A stretch of DNA of 64,000 nucleotides, taken from contig NZ_LN909041.1 in NCBI RefSeq assembly GCF_001486585.1, forward strand, positions 2,501-66,500, given 5' to 3'. Position 1 is the stretch's first letter. Every line of letters starts with the position of its first letter. The position numbers were made by a program, and so were the translations under genes. This document shows, one piece after another, positions 35,113 to 46,188 of this stretch. Below the pieces are notes generated by a model. The model had not been told where the DNA came from, searched no databases, and was given only the letters and a program-made list of their open reading frames with translations. The DNA is from Paenibacillus senegalimassiliensis. GTDB lineage: Bacteria; Bacillota; Bacilli; Paenibacillales; Paenibacillaceae.

Positions 35113-37053
35113 TTAGCGGAGCAACCGCAGGCCATTCAGAATGACCAGTAGCGTGCTTCCCTCATGTCCAACAACCCCCAGTGGCAGCGGAATGCCTTGA
35201 ATGAAGTTGCTTGCAATCAGCAGCAGGATGACCGAACCGGCAAAAATCAGATTCTGCTTCACAATTCGCCGGGAGCGGCGGGCCAGGGCTATCGTTTCAG
35301 CAATATGCTCCAGTCCATCATTCATTAATACCACATCCGCCACCTCAAGTGCGGCGCCGCTCCCTGCACCACCCATAGCTACACCTACCGTTGCCGCAGC
35401 CAGAGCAGGCGCATCATTCACGCCGTCGCCAACCATAACTACACCGCCATAACGTGACCGTAGCAGCTTCACATGCTCAACCTTCTCCTGAGGCAGGAGA
35501 TCTCCATAAACAAGATCAATTCCTGCCTCTCTGGCGATAGCGCCAGCGGTGCCGCTACGGTCTCCCGTCAGCATGGCTACGGTAATGCCCAGCTTGTGCA
35601 AACGGGTAACGGCAGCCTTCGCCTGGGGACGAATCTCATCGCGCAGGGCAATAATCCCCGCATATCGACCATCCTTCTGAATGGATGACACGGTATAACC
35701 TTCCTGAGCCCATGCCACCAGACGGTCCTTCAGGTCAGCCGGCAACCGGGCATCCTCGGTGTCCGCCTTACCTACACGCCACACCTCACCTTGAATAATC
35801 GCCTCAATGCCCCATCCAGGCAAGGCTTGAAGCTCATCCGCAGCACGAATCATTAAGCCTTCCTCTTCGGCCTTGCGTACAATAGCTTTGGCCAGCGGAT
35901 GCTCCGACAAGCTTTCCGCCGCTGCACAGGCCGCTAATACCTCCAGTCGGTCAAAGCCCTCGGATACACATAATTCACTCACGACCGGGGAGCCGGCCGT
36001 CAAGGTACCCGTCTTATCGAAGGCCACCACCTTCACATTACCCAGATGGTCCATCGGCGCCCCACCTTTGAACAATACGCCCCGTCGTGCGCTCTTGGAC
36101 ATGGCCGATAGCATGGCTGGCATCACGGAAGATACGATGGCGCAGGGTGAAGCTACTACCAGAAATACCATGGCCTTGTAGAAGGCATGAGGCCAACTCC
36201 ACCCCACCAAATAGGGTGTGAGCAAGATCAACCCCAGAGTGATGGCTACGACGGACTTGGCATAAATGCCTTCCAGCCGCTGGATGAACCGCTGTGTGTC
36301 GGGAACCTCCTGCTGGGCCTGCTCGACTAGTGCAATAATTTTGGCAAACAAAGTACCCTCGGCCAGACTGGCAACCTCCACATAAAGTGCGCCTCCCCCG
36401 TTTACCGTGCCTGCGTAAACTCCATCGCCGTTCTCCTTCTCCACCGGCAGCGATTCTCCGGTAATGGCCGATTGATCCACCGCTGAGTTGCCGCTGCGAA
36501 TAACACCGTCGACCGGGATGATGGCACCAGGTTTGACCAGCACCAAATCTCCCAGTGCCAGTGTGCCGACCTCTACTTCCTTCATCCCATCCCCATCGAT
36601 CTTCCAGGCCGTCTCCGGCTTCATGGCGATCAGGGCCGAAATATCCTTACGGCTCTGTTCACTGGCAAAGGACTCCAACGCTCCGCTCAACGCAAAGATA
36701 AAGATCAGCATCGCCCCTTCGTTCCAGTAGCCAATCGAGGCGGCACCAAGCGCGGCGGCAATCATCAACAGGTTGACATCCAAATCTCTTTCCTTTAGCA
36801 AGGTGATAAGCCCTTCACGAGCTTTCATATATCCCCCGGCAGCATAGGCCACAATGTACAGCAAGACCGACAACATGGGGGACAATCCTTGCATCCCCCA
36901 AGCCACGAGCATAAATCCACCACTGGCTAAGGCCAGCAGCATTTCCCGATGACGCAGCAAATGGAGCAATGAGAACTTTCTCCTTCTCCCCGGATCGGGC
37001 TGATTCATTGTCTTTTGTAAAGTAGGCATCGCTTTTCTATGAATAGCTTCCAT
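35113..37053 (-). CDS. heavy-metal P1B-type ATPase, ZosA/CadA-like
   Basis: 646 residues. Phosphorylation site [10 protein letters not shown], hinge/ATP site [13 protein letters not shown], phosphatase TGES motif [10 protein letters not shown], and the metal-binding helix motif SPCAIVSS. No N-terminal HMA cysteine domain. CPC is replaced by SPC, as in ZosA, a PerR-regulated zinc importer in Bacillus and in some zinc/cadmium pumps. AAGGAGG precedes the ATG. Two Fur-family-like palindromes lie upstream, and a hairpin (37144-37178) between them. Zinc is the likely metal; direction of transport is not shown by sequence. Confidence 0.85.
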   Translation of the reverse strand: MEAIHRKAMPTLQKTMNQPDPGRRRKFSLLHLLRHREMLLALASGGFMLVAWGMQGLSPMLSVLLYIVAYAAGGYMKAREGLITLLKERDLDVNLLMIAAALGAASIGYWNEGAMLIFIFALSGALESFASEQSRKDISALIAMKPETAWKIDGDGMKEVEVGTLALGDLVLVKPGAIIPVDGVIRSGNSAVDQSAITGESLPVEKENGDGVYAGTVNGGGALYVEVASLAEGTLFAKIIALVEQAQQEVPDTQRFIQRLEGIYAKSVVAITLGLILLTPYLVGWSWPHAFYKAMVFLVVASPCAIVSSVMPAMLSAMSKSARRGVLFKGGAPMDHLGNVKVVAFDKTGTLTAGSPVVSELCVSEGFDRLEVLAACAAAESLSEHPLAKAIVRKAEEEGLMIRAADELQALPGWGIEAIIQGEVWRVGKADTEDARLPADLKDRLVAWAQEGYTVSSIQKDGRYAGIIALRDEIRPQAKAAVTRLHKLGITVAMLTGDRSGTAGAIAREAGIDLVYGDLLPQEKVEHVKLLRSRYGGVVMVGDGVNDAPALAAATVGVAMGGAGSGAALEVADVVLMNDGLEHIAETIALARRSRRIVKQNLIFAGSVILLLIASNFIQGIPLPLGVVGHEGSTLLVILNGLRLLR

Positions 37054-37112
37054 CTTCTTCTCCTCCTTGAATCCCTTGAATTTCTCTTAGCGCAGTATGT
37101 TCTCTCTGAGAA

Positions 37113-37127
37113 TGAATATTATTGTTA
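37113..37127. promoter_or_regulatory. Fur-family-like 7-1-7 box, proximal
   Basis: TGAATAT-T-ATTGTTA. Matches ten of 14 positions of the Fur consensus and nine of the Per consensus; it lies 60 bases before the P-type ATPase start. Confidence 0.35.
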
Positions 37128-37187
37128 ATTCCCTGAAAATGGCGCAAGCTGCCCCGGGAATCTCCCGGAGCAGCTCGCAATTGAGAA

Positions 37188-37202
37188 CGATAATCATTGT
37201 TG
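37188..37202. promoter_or_regulatory. Fur-family-like 7-1-7 box, distal
   Basis: CGATAAT-C-ATTGTTG, with a GATAATCATT core. Ten of 14 to the Fur consensus, nine to Per. It is 135 bases before the ATPase start, with a GC-rich hairpin between the two boxes. Confidence 0.4.
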
Positions 37203-37294
37203 CACTCGGACAATAATTTTGGCCTTGTGAAACTTTAGCTTCATTTTAAACCAAATTCAATCGGATGTAAATGCACTTTATGCCTATATCTGCA

Positions 37295-37341
37295 ATAAAA
37301 AAAGGGGAATCCCAATGTGGTGAACATTGGATTCCCCTTAA
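37295..37341 (-). terminator. terminator of metY
   Basis: Minus-strand arms AAGGGGAATCCAATG and CATTGGGATTCCCCTT pair almost fully, followed by TTTTTTTATT. 22 bases past the stop. Confidence 0.88.
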
Positions 37342-37363
37342 GCTGCATGCCCATCGTTTGCCT

Positions 37364-38659
<1,296 letters not shown>

Positions 38660-38707
38660 TTATTCCTCCTCAACGTTTTAGATATTCTCTCACATCTTGG
38701 CATGTTT

Positions 38708-38721
38708 GGAAATAGTATTCC
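38708..38721. promoter_or_regulatory. palindrome between metY promoter and start
   Basis: GGAA-ATAGTA-TTCC, a 4-bp perfect palindrome just downstream of the putative -10. It could be an operator for a sulfur-metabolism repressor such as CymR; there is no direct support. Confidence 0.25.
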
Positions 38722-38737
38722 GATATTTTTTGTGCGA

Positions 38738-38765
38738 ATAGTAATATATATTTGCTCATACTCAA
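38738..38765 (-). promoter_or_regulatory. putative metY promoter overlapping the deoC terminator
   Basis: TTGAGT (38760-38765), 16 bases, TACTAT (38738-38743) on the minus strand. The -35 falls in the T-tract of the deoC terminator, so the two signals share bases. Confidence 0.45.
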
Positions 38766-38801
38766 AAAAGCGCTATCTCGACAAGATGCCGAAATAGCGC
38801 T
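38764..38801 (-). terminator. deoC terminator
   Basis: Perfect arms AGCGCTAT/ATAGCGCT with an inner TCG/CGA pairing, then six T residues on the minus strand, 20 bases past the deoC stop. Confidence 0.85.
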
Positions 38802-38820
38802 ATTCATTGAAAAAAGCTAT

Positions 38821-39495
38821 CTAGTAGTCGTTAAGCCCACTTTGACCTTGAGCAATGGCCACCCCGGCACTGGTGCCAAGTCGCGTCGCACCCGCCTGAA
38901 TCATGGCCTTGGCGTCCGCTAATGTACGTACACCACCGGAGGCTTTAACGCCAACCTCAGGACCCACGGTCTTACGCATCAAGGCCACAGCCTCCACGGT
39001 AGCTCCGCCGGTTGAGAAGCCGGTTGACGTCTTGACGAAATCTGCCCCTGCTTCCACAGATAACTTGCATACGCGCACGATCTCTTCTTCTGTCAGCAGG
39101 CAGGTCTCAATAATGACCTTCACCAGGGCTTTGCCGGATACGGCTTGGACAACTCCGGCAATATCCGCTTGGACCAAGGCATCGTTACCGTCCTTAAGCG
39201 CGCCGATGTTGATCACCATATCAACCTCGCCCGCACCTTGGGCAATGGCATGGGCCGCTTCGAATGCCTTAACCTCCGGGGCCGAAGCCCCGAGCGGGAA
39301 GCCGATGACTGTACATACCTTCACCGGAGTTCCTTGCAGCACCTGTGCCGCGGTCTCTACCCATACCGGGTTAACGCAGACAGAGGCAAAGCCGTACTCC
39401 TTAGCTTCCTCCGCCAGCTTGATAATGGCCGCCTGTCCTGCATCCGCCTTGAGCAGGGTATGGTCGACCATAGATGTAATGGACTGTGTTGACAA
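38821..39495 (-). CDS. deoC: deoxyribose-phosphate aldolase
   Basis: 224-residue class I aldolase. The Schiff-base lysine is in [18 protein letters not shown], with [13 protein letters not shown] and [20 protein letters not shown] as further motifs. It splits 2-deoxyribose-5-phosphate to glyceraldehyde-3-phosphate and acetaldehyde. Start TTG 39495 with GGAGG seven bases upstream. It lies 22 bases after def, so the two may be cotranscribed. Confidence 0.96.
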   Translation of the reverse strand: MSTQSITSMVDHTLLKADAGQAAIIKLAEEAKEYGFASVCVNPVWVETAAQVLQGTPVKVCTVIGFPLGASAPEVKAFEAAHAIAQGAGEVDMVINIGALKDGNDALVQADIAGVVQAVSGKALVKVIIETCLLTEEEIVRVCKLSVEAGADFVKTSTGFSTGGATVEAVALMRKTVGPEVGVKASGGVRTLADAKAMIQAGATRLGTSAGVAIAQGQSGLNDY

Positions 39496-39516
39496 TGTAA
39501 TTCCTCCAATTAATTG

Positions 39517-40098
39517 TTAATATAAGCTGGCAATTTGCACGCCATCCGGTAGCTTGAATGGATGCTCTTTATTGATATGGTCATAGAACATGATACCGTT
39601 CAAATGATCAAGCTCATGCTGCATAACGATGGCATCAAAGCCCTTGAAGCGAAGTTTGACCTCGTTTCCCTCTTCGTCCATAGCCTTGACCTGTACTTTC
39701 TCATAACGTGGCACAAACCCCTGTACCGGACGGTCCACGGACAAACAACCTTCGCTCTCAGGCAGGTAAGTCATTGCCTGGGAATGACTGATAATCTTCG
39801 GATTGAACATAGCGATAGGACGATCCTGACCTTCCGAATCGCTCAGCAAAGCGGCGAACATCCGCTTGTTAAGCCCGATTTGATTAGCGGACAAGCCAAC
39901 ACCTGCACGCAACTTGTATTTCTTGGACAATTCCGGGTCCTGGCTATTCTTCAGAAATTGCAGCATGGCCGCCATCTCTTCGCGATCTTCCTCAGTGGGA
40001 GGCACGCTGACAGGCTCCGTCACGACACGAAGGATAGGTTCTCCTTCCCTAACAATATCATCCATTGTAATGATATAATCCCGTTTGAATTTACTCAT
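39517..40098 (-). CDS. def: peptide deformylase
   Basis: 193 residues. Deformylase motifs: GVGLSANQIG (motif 1), PESEGCLSVDRPV (motif 2, metal Cys) and QHELDHLNGIMF (motif 3, HExxH-type HELDH). It removes formyl from the initiator Met; Fe(II) or Zn site. The insert and length fit the Bacillota type 2 form. Start ATG 40098, seven bases after GAAGGG; a longer frame runs to 40113. Immediately upstream of deoC. Confidence 0.96.
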   Translation of the reverse strand: MSKFKRDYIITMDDIVREGEPILRVVTEPVSVPPTEEDREEMAAMLQFLKNSQDPELSKKYKLRAGVGLSANQIGLNKRMFAALLSDSEGQDRPIAMFNPKIISHSQAMTYLPESEGCLSVDRPVQGFVPRYEKVQVKAMDEEGNEVKLRFKGFDAIVMQHELDHLNGIMFYDHINKEHPFKLPDGVQIASLY

Positions 40099-40139
40099 AA
40101 ATGAACCCTTCATCCACCTTTATCCGTAAAATAGCCACT

Positions 40140-40403
40140 CTATTTATACTTGTTCCAGTCCATCTCGCTGTTGTTCAGCAAGTGCTCAAAGTTGTTATCG
40201 AGTCGCTTCTGCTCCGCTTGCCGTGCCTCTTCCTTACGCGCACGCTCTTCCTGCTGGCGCTGCTCTTCTTCCTGCTTCAGCTCAGTGGCCTGCGCTTTCA
40301 GCTTTGCTAGTGTATCTTCCCCCAGCAAATCCTTCAGTGTAGCCGGTTTATCCCCTGCATGCGCCGGGGCACTGGCTATGTTGCGCGACTTCTTCTTAGC
40401 CAT
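40140..40403 (-). CDS. YqkE-like DUF3886 protein
   Basis: 87 residues, highly charged: TLKDLLGEDTLAKLKAQATE is followed by a long Glu/Arg helix (QEEEQRQQEERARKEEARQA) and a short tail ending SEMDWNKYK. This is the layout of Bacillus YqkE (DUF3886), of unknown function. Predicted coiled coil, cytoplasmic. GAGGTGA is before the ATG. 41 bases upstream of def. Confidence 0.75.
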   Translation of the reverse strand: MAKKKSRNIASAPAHAGDKPATLKDLLGEDTLAKLKAQATELKQEEEQRQQEERARKEEARQAEQKRLDNNFEHLLNNSEMDWNKYK

Positions 40404-40564
40404 CTATCTCACCTCAAGTATATAAGTTGAATGGAAACTTTTCACGTATTTTCTTAAATTCGTCTTCTTCCACATGCTACAACTTCATGCCTAAGGTATC
40501 ATAGGCCAAAATTTATTGTCAATGAACTCCTATGATATAATAAATCGTCAAAGGAGGATATATC

Positions 40565-40864
40565 ATGGCTTTTGGAGTAACGCGTGCCGAGCTAACGGCA
40601 TGGAAACAGACGGTCGCTCGTGGGGAGATCGGCTATTTGACGCATTATTGGCTGGACCCGCGCTTCCCTGATTCCAGAACCGTCACCAAGGTTGGCTGCT
40701 CTGATATAGAACGTTTGAAGGCTTGGTGCGAAGCCCACGGTCTTCCGTCAAAATATATTCATCACCGCTCTCCATTTCCCCATTTCGATCTGATCGGCCC
40801 GAAGCAGCAGGAGATTTTACGGGAAGAAGGATTATGGGACCAACTGGAGAGATTTAAATTCTAA
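40565..40864 (+). CDS. conserved hypothetical protein (YneQ-like)
   Basis: 99 residues, cytoplasmic. VTRAELTAWKQTVARGEIGY then LTHYWLDPRFPDSRTVTKVG and HHRSPFPHFDLIGPKQQEIL. I associate it with Bacillus YneQ, which is of unknown function; the match is from memory. AAGGAGG is present before the ATG at a spacing of seven bases, so this is a well-expressed gene. Followed by a bidirectional terminator. Confidence 0.7.
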   Translation: MAFGVTRAELTAWKQTVARGEIGYLTHYWLDPRFPDSRTVTKVGCSDIERLKAWCEAHGLPSKYIHHRSPFPHFDLIGPKQQEILREEGLWDQLERFKF

Positions 40865-40894
40865 GAAATGTTTAATCATTTAGCTCCTGACATG

Positions 40895-40921
40895 AAAAAA
40901 GAGCCTTGAAGGCTCTTTTTT
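40895..40921. terminator. bidirectional terminator
   Basis: AAAAAAGAGCC-TTGAA-GGCTCTTTTTT, a perfect stem with A-run and T-run, between the YneQ-like gene and convergent ppaC. Confidence 0.92.
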
Positions 40922-40963
40922 CACGCAGTATTTAACTAGCATTCTCAGTTGTGCACCACGTCT

Positions 40964-41896
40964 TTAGCGTTGGTTGAAGATGTCCGTCAGTACGGGAACG
41001 ATTTGCGATTTACGGGAAACAATGCCCTTCAGTACGGCTTTATTATCGGACAACTTCACTTGATAAGCCTGCTCAACCGAATCAGCCGCCTTACCCAGGG
41101 CCAAGCCCACGGAATCGTTGTTCAAAATGTCGGTTACGACGAACAGGTACAAATCAAGCTCTTTGTCGGCAATGATGTTGTTCAGCGCCGCTTCCACCTC
41201 CTCCTGGCGAGACAATACATCATTGACATCTACCGCATTAACTTGGGCAATGACCACCTTGGAGCCGCCCATATCAAATTCCTTGGCATCCAGCGAGATC
41301 AATTGCTCAACGGTCTTATCACTCAGGTCAGCTCCGGCCTTGAGCATCTCCAGGCCATACTCTTCGGCATTCACACCAGCGATATCAGCCAGTTCACGGG
41401 CAGCAGCCACATCCTGCTCCGTGCAGGTAGGGGACTTAAACAGCAATGAATCGGAAATAATGGCGGAAAGCATCAATCCGGCGATATTCGCAGGCACGTC
41501 AATCCCATTTTCTTTATACAGCTTATTTAAAATCGTAGCGGTACAGCCTACCGGCTCGGCACGGTAGTAGAGAGGACCGCTGGTCTCGAAATTGGCAATC
41601 CGATGATGGTCAATAACCTCAACCACGCGCACCTGATCAATATCGGAGGCACTTTGTTGTCGCTCATTATGGTCGACCAGGATGACTTCCTTCACTTCGG
41701 AAGCTACGGCTTCGACCAGGCGAGGGGCTTCCACACCAAACTTCTTCAAGGCAAAGGCCGTTTCTTCTCCGACGTTACCCAGACGAATTGGCTCAACGTT
41801 CCAGCCTAGCTTGGTCTTGAGGTCCGCATAAGCAATAGCCGAACAAATCGTGTCGGTGTCAGGATTTTTATGTCCGAAAATGAATACTTTTTCCAT
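40964..41896 (-). CDS. ppaC: manganese-dependent inorganic pyrophosphatase
   Basis: 310 residues, DHH family class II PPase. Motifs: [43 protein letters not shown] with the DHH triad, and [11 protein letters not shown]-terminal DHHA2 domain ends [14 protein letters not shown], with the SRKxQ phosphate site. It hydrolyses pyrophosphate, Mn-activated. Start ATG 41896 with AAAGGAG nine bases upstream; an in-frame TTA-preceded extension to 41917 is unlikely. Confidence 0.96.
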   Translation of the reverse strand: MEKVFIFGHKNPDTDTICSAIAYADLKTKLGWNVEPIRLGNVGEETAFALKKFGVEAPRLVEAVASEVKEVILVDHNERQQSASDIDQVRVVEVIDHHRIANFETSGPLYYRAEPVGCTATILNKLYKENGIDVPANIAGLMLSAIISDSLLFKSPTCTEQDVAAARELADIAGVNAEEYGLEMLKAGADLSDKTVEQLISLDAKEFDMGGSKVVIAQVNAVDVNDVLSRQEEVEAALNNIIADKELDLYLFVVTDILNNDSVGLALGKAADSVEQAYQVKLSDNKAVLKGIVSRKSQIVPVLTDIFNQR

Positions 41897-42074
41897 CTCA
41901 TTACTCTCCTTTAACATGTCCTAATGTCAAAAGTATAGCCTAAAAGTCAAGGGGCAAGCAAGAGTTTCGGGAGACGATATCGCCCCAGCTTTAAGGTAGT
42001 ATTCAGCCAACACTCAGGGGCTTCGTTTATAATAAGAAATCATAGGATGCAAGGGGCAGAAAGGAACGATATCG

Positions 42075-42761
42075 ATGAATCAGGTTAAAGGAGCTAAAAT
42101 ACTGCTGGTGGACGACGAGCCGCACATCGTGCAATTTCTGGAGCTGGGGCTGGTGAATGAAGGCTTCGAGGTGCGTACGGCCAGTGACGGAATGAGCGCC
42201 GTTAGCATCGCGGACGAGTTCCAGCCACATGTCATTGTGCTGGATGTGATGATGCCGGGGATGGACGGCTGGGAGGTGTGCCGTCTGCTCAGAAAGCACG
42301 GCGAGCATGTCTCCATCATCATGCTGACCGCCAAGGATGAGATAGAGGACCGGGTGAAGGGTCTCACAATCGGAGCCGATGATTATGTGGTCAAACCGTT
42401 CAGCTTCGAGGAGCTGCTAGCCCGAATCGGCGCGCGGCTGCGCAATCAATTCCCAGCATTATTCGGCGAAGTGATCATCGGGCCCTTCAAGCTTGACGAC
42501 AAGCGCAAGGAAATCCTCTATCTGGAGCGAGTGCTGGAGCTGTCGCCCACCGAATACGAGTTGCTGAAATATCTGATTTTGAATCACGGTATCGTCCTTA
42601 GCAAGACCAAGATTCTGGACAAGGTATGGGGCTATGACTTCGGTGGCGAGGAGAATATCGTGGAAGTCTACATTCGTTCCCTGCGCGAGAAGCTGCATGA
42701 TCGCGAGCATCGCCTGATTCGCACGCTTCGGGGCGCGGGTTACCGGGTCGACTTGCCATGA
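42075..42761 (+). CDS. OmpR-family response regulator
   Basis: 228 residues. Receiver domain (1-120) with acidic pair D13/D14, phospho-acceptor D57 (IVLDVMMPGMDGW) and YVVKPFSFEELLARIGARLR. The C-terminal winged helix (about 135-228) ends GEENIVEVYIRSLREKLHD and RLIRTLRGAGYRVDLP, as in PhoB/OmpR. It overlaps the histidine-kinase gene by four bases, so the two form one operon. AAAGGAACG precedes the ATG. The target genes are not evident. Confidence 0.92.
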   Translation: MNQVKGAKILLVDDEPHIVQFLELGLVNEGFEVRTASDGMSAVSIADEFQPHVIVLDVMMPGMDGWEVCRLLRKHGEHVSIIMLTAKDEIEDRVKGLTIGADDYVVKPFSFEELLARIGARLRNQFPALFGEVIIGPFKLDDKRKEILYLERVLELSPTEYELLKYLILNHGIVLSKTKILDKVWGYDFGGEENIVEVYIRSLREKLHDREHRLIRTLRGAGYRVDLP

Positions 42762-44308
42762 GCCGCAGACCCGGCATAACCGGCAGGATACGAAGAATAC
42801 TGTCCCCAAGCTCGCTTCGCTTCCAGCTCTTGTCCCGTTCGTTGTTTGTACTGGCCGCGCTCCTTATCCTGATCGGTGGATTTCAATATGTCATCATGAG
42901 GGACTTTCTTATTAAGAATCAAGCGGAGACGCTGGCTTCCCAAATGCGTGGACCGCTAAGAGAGATGTTCGATCGAACCGGCCAATGGCCTGAGCGCTGG
43001 GGGGTGGAGGAGGCCGAGCCTGGAGCGTCCGCCTCGGATGATAATACAGGCAGACGCCCGCCGATTCTGTTTCTGCCAGATTCCTCCCTGGCCATCATTA
43101 GCAGTGACAACGGATTTATTGACTTGAGTACATCATCCGGTCTTGCTTCGCCCCGCCTGACCGATGAAGAATACGCCACCCTGCTGGCCAGTTCCGCAGG
43201 ACATCTCAAGCCCGACCAGTATCGGCTGCTTGAGGATGAGAATGGCAACGAGCAGCTAGTCGTCTTCCGTCAAGTGGTCCTGCCCGCCGAGACAGGGGAA
43301 CGCACCTGGCTCATACAAATGGGCTCCTCTACGGCTCCTTTGAGGGAGGTTGTGGTTCGTCAGCTAATGACGTTCGCCGGCCTGTCCCTACTGGCACTGT
43401 CCGGGGGCTTGGCCTTATACTTGCCCCTGCTGCGCCGAAGTCTCAGCCCGCTGAATCAGATGGTCAAGACGGTGGAGGATACTAATGCAGGCAACCTGGA
43501 CAATCGCTTCCCGGCAAATACGGGTCAATCGGAGATTGATCGGCTAGGCGTCTCCTTCAATGGTATGATGGAGCGGCTGGAGGGCTCCTTCCAGGCCGAG
43601 CGGGAAGCCAAGGAGCAAATGCGCCGCTTCGTCGCCGATGCTTCCCATGAGCTACGCACTCCGCTCACGGCAATTCATGGCTTCCTGGAAGTGTTGCTTC
43701 GCGGCGCAGCCGACCGACCAGAGCAATTGCACACCGCGCTTCACAGCATGCTAGGTGAATCTAAGCGGATGAAGAAGCTTGTTGAGGATCTGCTTACTTT
43801 GGCCAAACTGGACCGTACCCCGGTCGTGCAGAGAACGCTGGTATCCCTGGATGAGACGATCGCAGAAATGCAGCCCCACCTGCGCATGCTGGCCGGAGAA
43901 CGCACCGTACACTTTATGTTGCAGCCGGATGTTCAGGCTATGTGCAATGAGGACAAGATCAAGCAGGTCGTGCTGAATATTTTCCATAATGCCGTACAGC
44001 ATACTGACCCCATTCAGGGGCAAATCAAGGTACGTCTAACCCGAACTGCAGGTCTGGCCGAGTTCGAGGTTGTGGATAACGGGCCCGGCATCGCCCAAGA
44101 ACACGTGCCCCACGTCTTCGAGCGGTTCTACCGCAGCGACGCCTCCCGGACGCGCAAGCAAGGGGGCGCCGGCCTAGGCCTGGCTATTTCCAAATCGATT
44201 GTAGAAGCCCACGGGGGCACGATCAGTGTGCAAAGCGAGTCCGGTCAAGGAGCCGCCTTCAAGGTGATTTTACCGGCGCTGGACATCCACTCCGGAACCG
44301 GACACTAA
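42758..44308 (+). CDS. membrane sensor histidine kinase with HAMP
   Basis: 516 residues. One N-terminal helix (SLFVLAALLILIGGFQYVIM) and a second near residue 205 (LMTFAGLSLLALSGGLALYL) enclose an extracellular sensor domain of about 150 residues. HAMP follows, then the H box ADASHELRTPLTAIHG with phospho-His, N box VLNIFHNAVQHTD, and G boxes VVDNGPGIAQEHV and GAGLGLAISKSI. Signal unknown. Cotranscribed with the upstream regulator. Confidence 0.92.
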   Translation: MSRRPGITGRIRRILSPSSLRFQLLSRSLFVLAALLILIGGFQYVIMRDFLIKNQAETLASQMRGPLREMFDRTGQWPERWGVEEAEPGASASDDNTGRRPPILFLPDSSLAIISSDNGFIDLSTSSGLASPRLTDEEYATLLASSAGHLKPDQYRLLEDENGNEQLVVFRQVVLPAETGERTWLIQMGSSTAPLREVVVRQLMTFAGLSLLALSGGLALYLPLLRRSLSPLNQMVKTVEDTNAGNLDNRFPANTGQSEIDRLGVSFNGMMERLEGSFQAEREAKEQMRRFVADASHELRTPLTAIHGFLEVLLRGAADRPEQLHTALHSMLGESKRMKKLVEDLLTLAKLDRTPVVQRTLVSLDETIAEMQPHLRMLAGERTVHFMLQPDVQAMCNEDKIKQVVLNIFHNAVQHTDPIQGQIKVRLTRTAGLAEFEVVDNGPGIAQEHVPHVFERFYRSDASRTRKQGGAGLGLAISKSIVEAHGGTISVQSESGQGAAFKVILPALDIHSGTGH

Positions 44309-44338
44309 TGCACAATAGAACATAAAAACAGAACAAAA

Positions 44339-44369
44339 AAAGGGATGCGCGTTATCGCAGCATCCCTTT
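44339..44369. terminator. terminator shared by the kinase and GNAT genes
   Basis: Arms AAAGGGATGC/GCATCCCTTT. It overlaps the stop of the minus-strand GNAT gene (stop TAA at 44352-44354) and follows the kinase stop. Seven T residues follow on the minus strand. Confidence 0.8.
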
Positions 44370-44822
44370 GTATATACCTGGCTTCGAGTCTTCTATAGCG
44401 ACGGCACCTACCGCTTTGGCATAGAACTCCTCAGGACCGGCTCCCCCAATTACAGCATAACCGTAACCTTCATGACGCATCAGATCAAGTGTATGCAGCA
44501 GCAGCATTTTGCCCACGCCACGTCCCCGCTCGTTCTCGTCTACTCCGGTCGGTCCGAAGAAGCCCTTGGCTGTCGTGTCATAGCAGGCAAAGCCCAGTAG
44601 CTTGCCATCCTCTACCGCCAGAATGCAAGTGATCGGCGATCTGGAGAAAGCCACCTCACATTCACTAACCCACATCGGGCCAAAATGCTCGCCAATCCAT
44701 TGCGTGACCACATGCTTCTCCGGGGCAAGCGCCCGGCGAATCATAACCCCTGTACGTTCCTCATATTGCCCGGTTGATTCAAACGTGGGCAAGCCGTACA
44801 GCTTCACCAACATATCTGCCAT
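44352..44822 (-). CDS. GNAT family N-acetyltransferase
   Basis: About 156 residues. Acetyl-CoA motif GVDENERGRGVGKMLLLHTL, preceded by SPITCILAVEDGKLLGFACY and followed by GYAVIGGAGPEEFYAKAVGA. Function of acceptor unknown. Start ATG 44822 has AAAGGAG 11 bases upstream and gives MADMLVKLYGLPTFE. The frame continues to 44870, overlapping the hflX 3' end by a few bases, so translation coupling is possible. Its terminator overlaps its own stop. Confidence 0.8.
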   Translation of the reverse strand: MADMLVKLYGLPTFESTGQYEERTGVMIRRALAPEKHVVTQWIGEHFGPMWVSECEVAFSRSPITCILAVEDGKLLGFACYDTTAKGFFGPTGVDENERGRGVGKMLLLHTLDLMRHEGYGYAVIGGAGPEEFYAKAVGAVAIEDSKPGIYKGMLR

Positions 44823-44853
44823 AATCGCCAAGTCTCCTTTATACATCACATAG

Positions 44854-46134
44854 TTATTCCGTAGCTTCAACTACAAATTCACGGTATCTGCCGTAATCGC
44901 TGAGTCGACATTCCAGAGAAAGCTTCGTCCCCTCCGCCTCGTAACTGGTATCGAAGATGTTGGCGTACTCATTCAGGTATGAGACAACCCCACCCTGATC
45001 ATAAGGGACCAGCATCGTACACTGGATATAGTCCTTGAACACCCGGCTGCGAATTTCATCAATCAGTTCGGTAATGCCTACGCGAGGCTTCGCTGCCAAG
45101 TATACAATATCACCCTGCACTTCAGGAATAGACTGCTCCGTCAGGTCTGATTTGTTGTAGGCATAGATGACCGGAATATCCGAGATACCGATCTCTCGTA
45201 AAGTCTCGTGGGTAATGTCCAGCATACGGGAGAACTCCGGATTGGAATAATCCACTACATGAATTAACAGGTCGGCCTCAGCCACTTCCTCCAGCGTCGA
45301 GCGGAAGGCCTTAATCAAGTGATGGGGTAGCTTGCTGACAAAGCCAACCGTATCCGTCAGCAGGAACGCCTTGTTATCCTGTAGGGGGATGCTCCGCACC
45401 GAGGTCTCCAGGGTAGCGAACAGCATATCCTTCTCCAGCACTTGCTTCTCCTGCTCCGGACTGTAGCGCTCCAGCATGGCATTCATAATGGTTGATTTCC
45501 CCGCATTCGTATAACCGACAAGGGACACCACAGGCAACTCGTTCTTCTTCCGCTGCTTGCGCTGCACCTGCCGATGGGCGACCAGCGTATCCAATTCTTT
45601 GCCCAGTGCCGTAATTCGTTCCTCGATCCGGCGACGGTCCAGTTCCAGCTTCGTCTCCCCGACGCCACGGTTCTTCGTGCCTACCCCGCCACTTTGACGA
45701 CCCAGTGATTCTCTAAGACCGATCAGCCGTGGCAGCATGTATTTCAACCGTGCGACTTCAACCTGAAGCTGCGCCTCCCGCGTCTTGGCCCGTTGCCCGA
45801 AAATATCCAGGATGAGCAGGGTACGGTCGATAACCTTGCAGTCCAGATCAGCCTCCAGGTTGCGAATTTGCGAAGGGGACAGTTCATCGTTAAAAATGAC
45901 CAGGTTGCCTTCGTGCGCCTCCAGCAAGGCTCGCACTTCTATAATTTTCCCCGTACCAATGTAGTGCGAGGTGTTGATTTTGGGCAGATTTTGCGTAAGC
46001 TGGTCAACGACCTGAATATCGCAGGCTTCGGCCAGATTAGCCAATTCCTCCATGGAATATTCAAAGTCCTCCTGATGGTTCAAGTTAACGCCTACCAGAA
46101 CCGCACGTTGCTCCAATTGCTGTTCCTCGATCAT
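44854..46134 (-). CDS. hflX: ribosome-associated GTPase HflX
   Basis: 426 residues. The GTPase domain has G1 GYTNAGKSTIMNAM, G3 DTVGFVSKLPHHLIKAFRST and G4 NKSD; the HflX N-terminal domain ends with the glycine-rich GRQSGGVGTKNRGVGETKLE. HflX splits stalled or idle 70S ribosomes; some HflX relatives confer lincosamide/macrolide resistance. Start ATG 46134 has GGGAGG nine bases before it. An upstream in-frame extension exists to 46197 but crosses a terminator-like hairpin and is not conserved. The leader is discussed separately. Confidence 0.94.
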   Translation of the reverse strand: MIEEQQLEQRAVLVGVNLNHQEDFEYSMEELANLAEACDIQVVDQLTQNLPKINTSHYIGTGKIIEVRALLEAHEGNLVIFNDELSPSQIRNLEADLDCKVIDRTLLILDIFGQRAKTREAQLQVEVARLKYMLPRLIGLRESLGRQSGGVGTKNRGVGETKLELDRRRIEERITALGKELDTLVAHRQVQRKQRKKNELPVVSLVGYTNAGKSTIMNAMLERYSPEQEKQVLEKDMLFATLETSVRSIPLQDNKAFLLTDTVGFVSKLPHHLIKAFRSTLEEVAEADLLIHVVDYSNPEFSRMLDITHETLREIGISDIPVIYAYNKSDLTEQSIPEVQGDIVYLAAKPRVGITELIDEIRSRVFKDYIQCTMLVPYDQGGVVSYLNEYANIFDTSYEAEGTKLSLECRLSDYGRYREFVVEATE

Positions 46135-46154
46135 AAATGATTTCCTCCCTTGGG

Positions 46155-46188
46155 AAAAAAATAAAACACAGGCGGCCCACACCCATGT
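46155..46188 (-). terminator. terminator-like attenuator in the hflX leader
   Basis: On the minus strand ACATGGGTG-TGGGC-CGCCTGTGT forms a 9-bp stem with G-U pairs, followed by TTTATTTTTTT. It ends about seven bases before the hflX ribosome-binding site. A 30-codon upstream frame (MTAPGKSAVCVEHGCGPPVF then YFFPKGGNHL) begins at about 46225, passes through the hairpin, and ends with a TGA that overlaps the hflX ATG. Confidence 0.6.
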
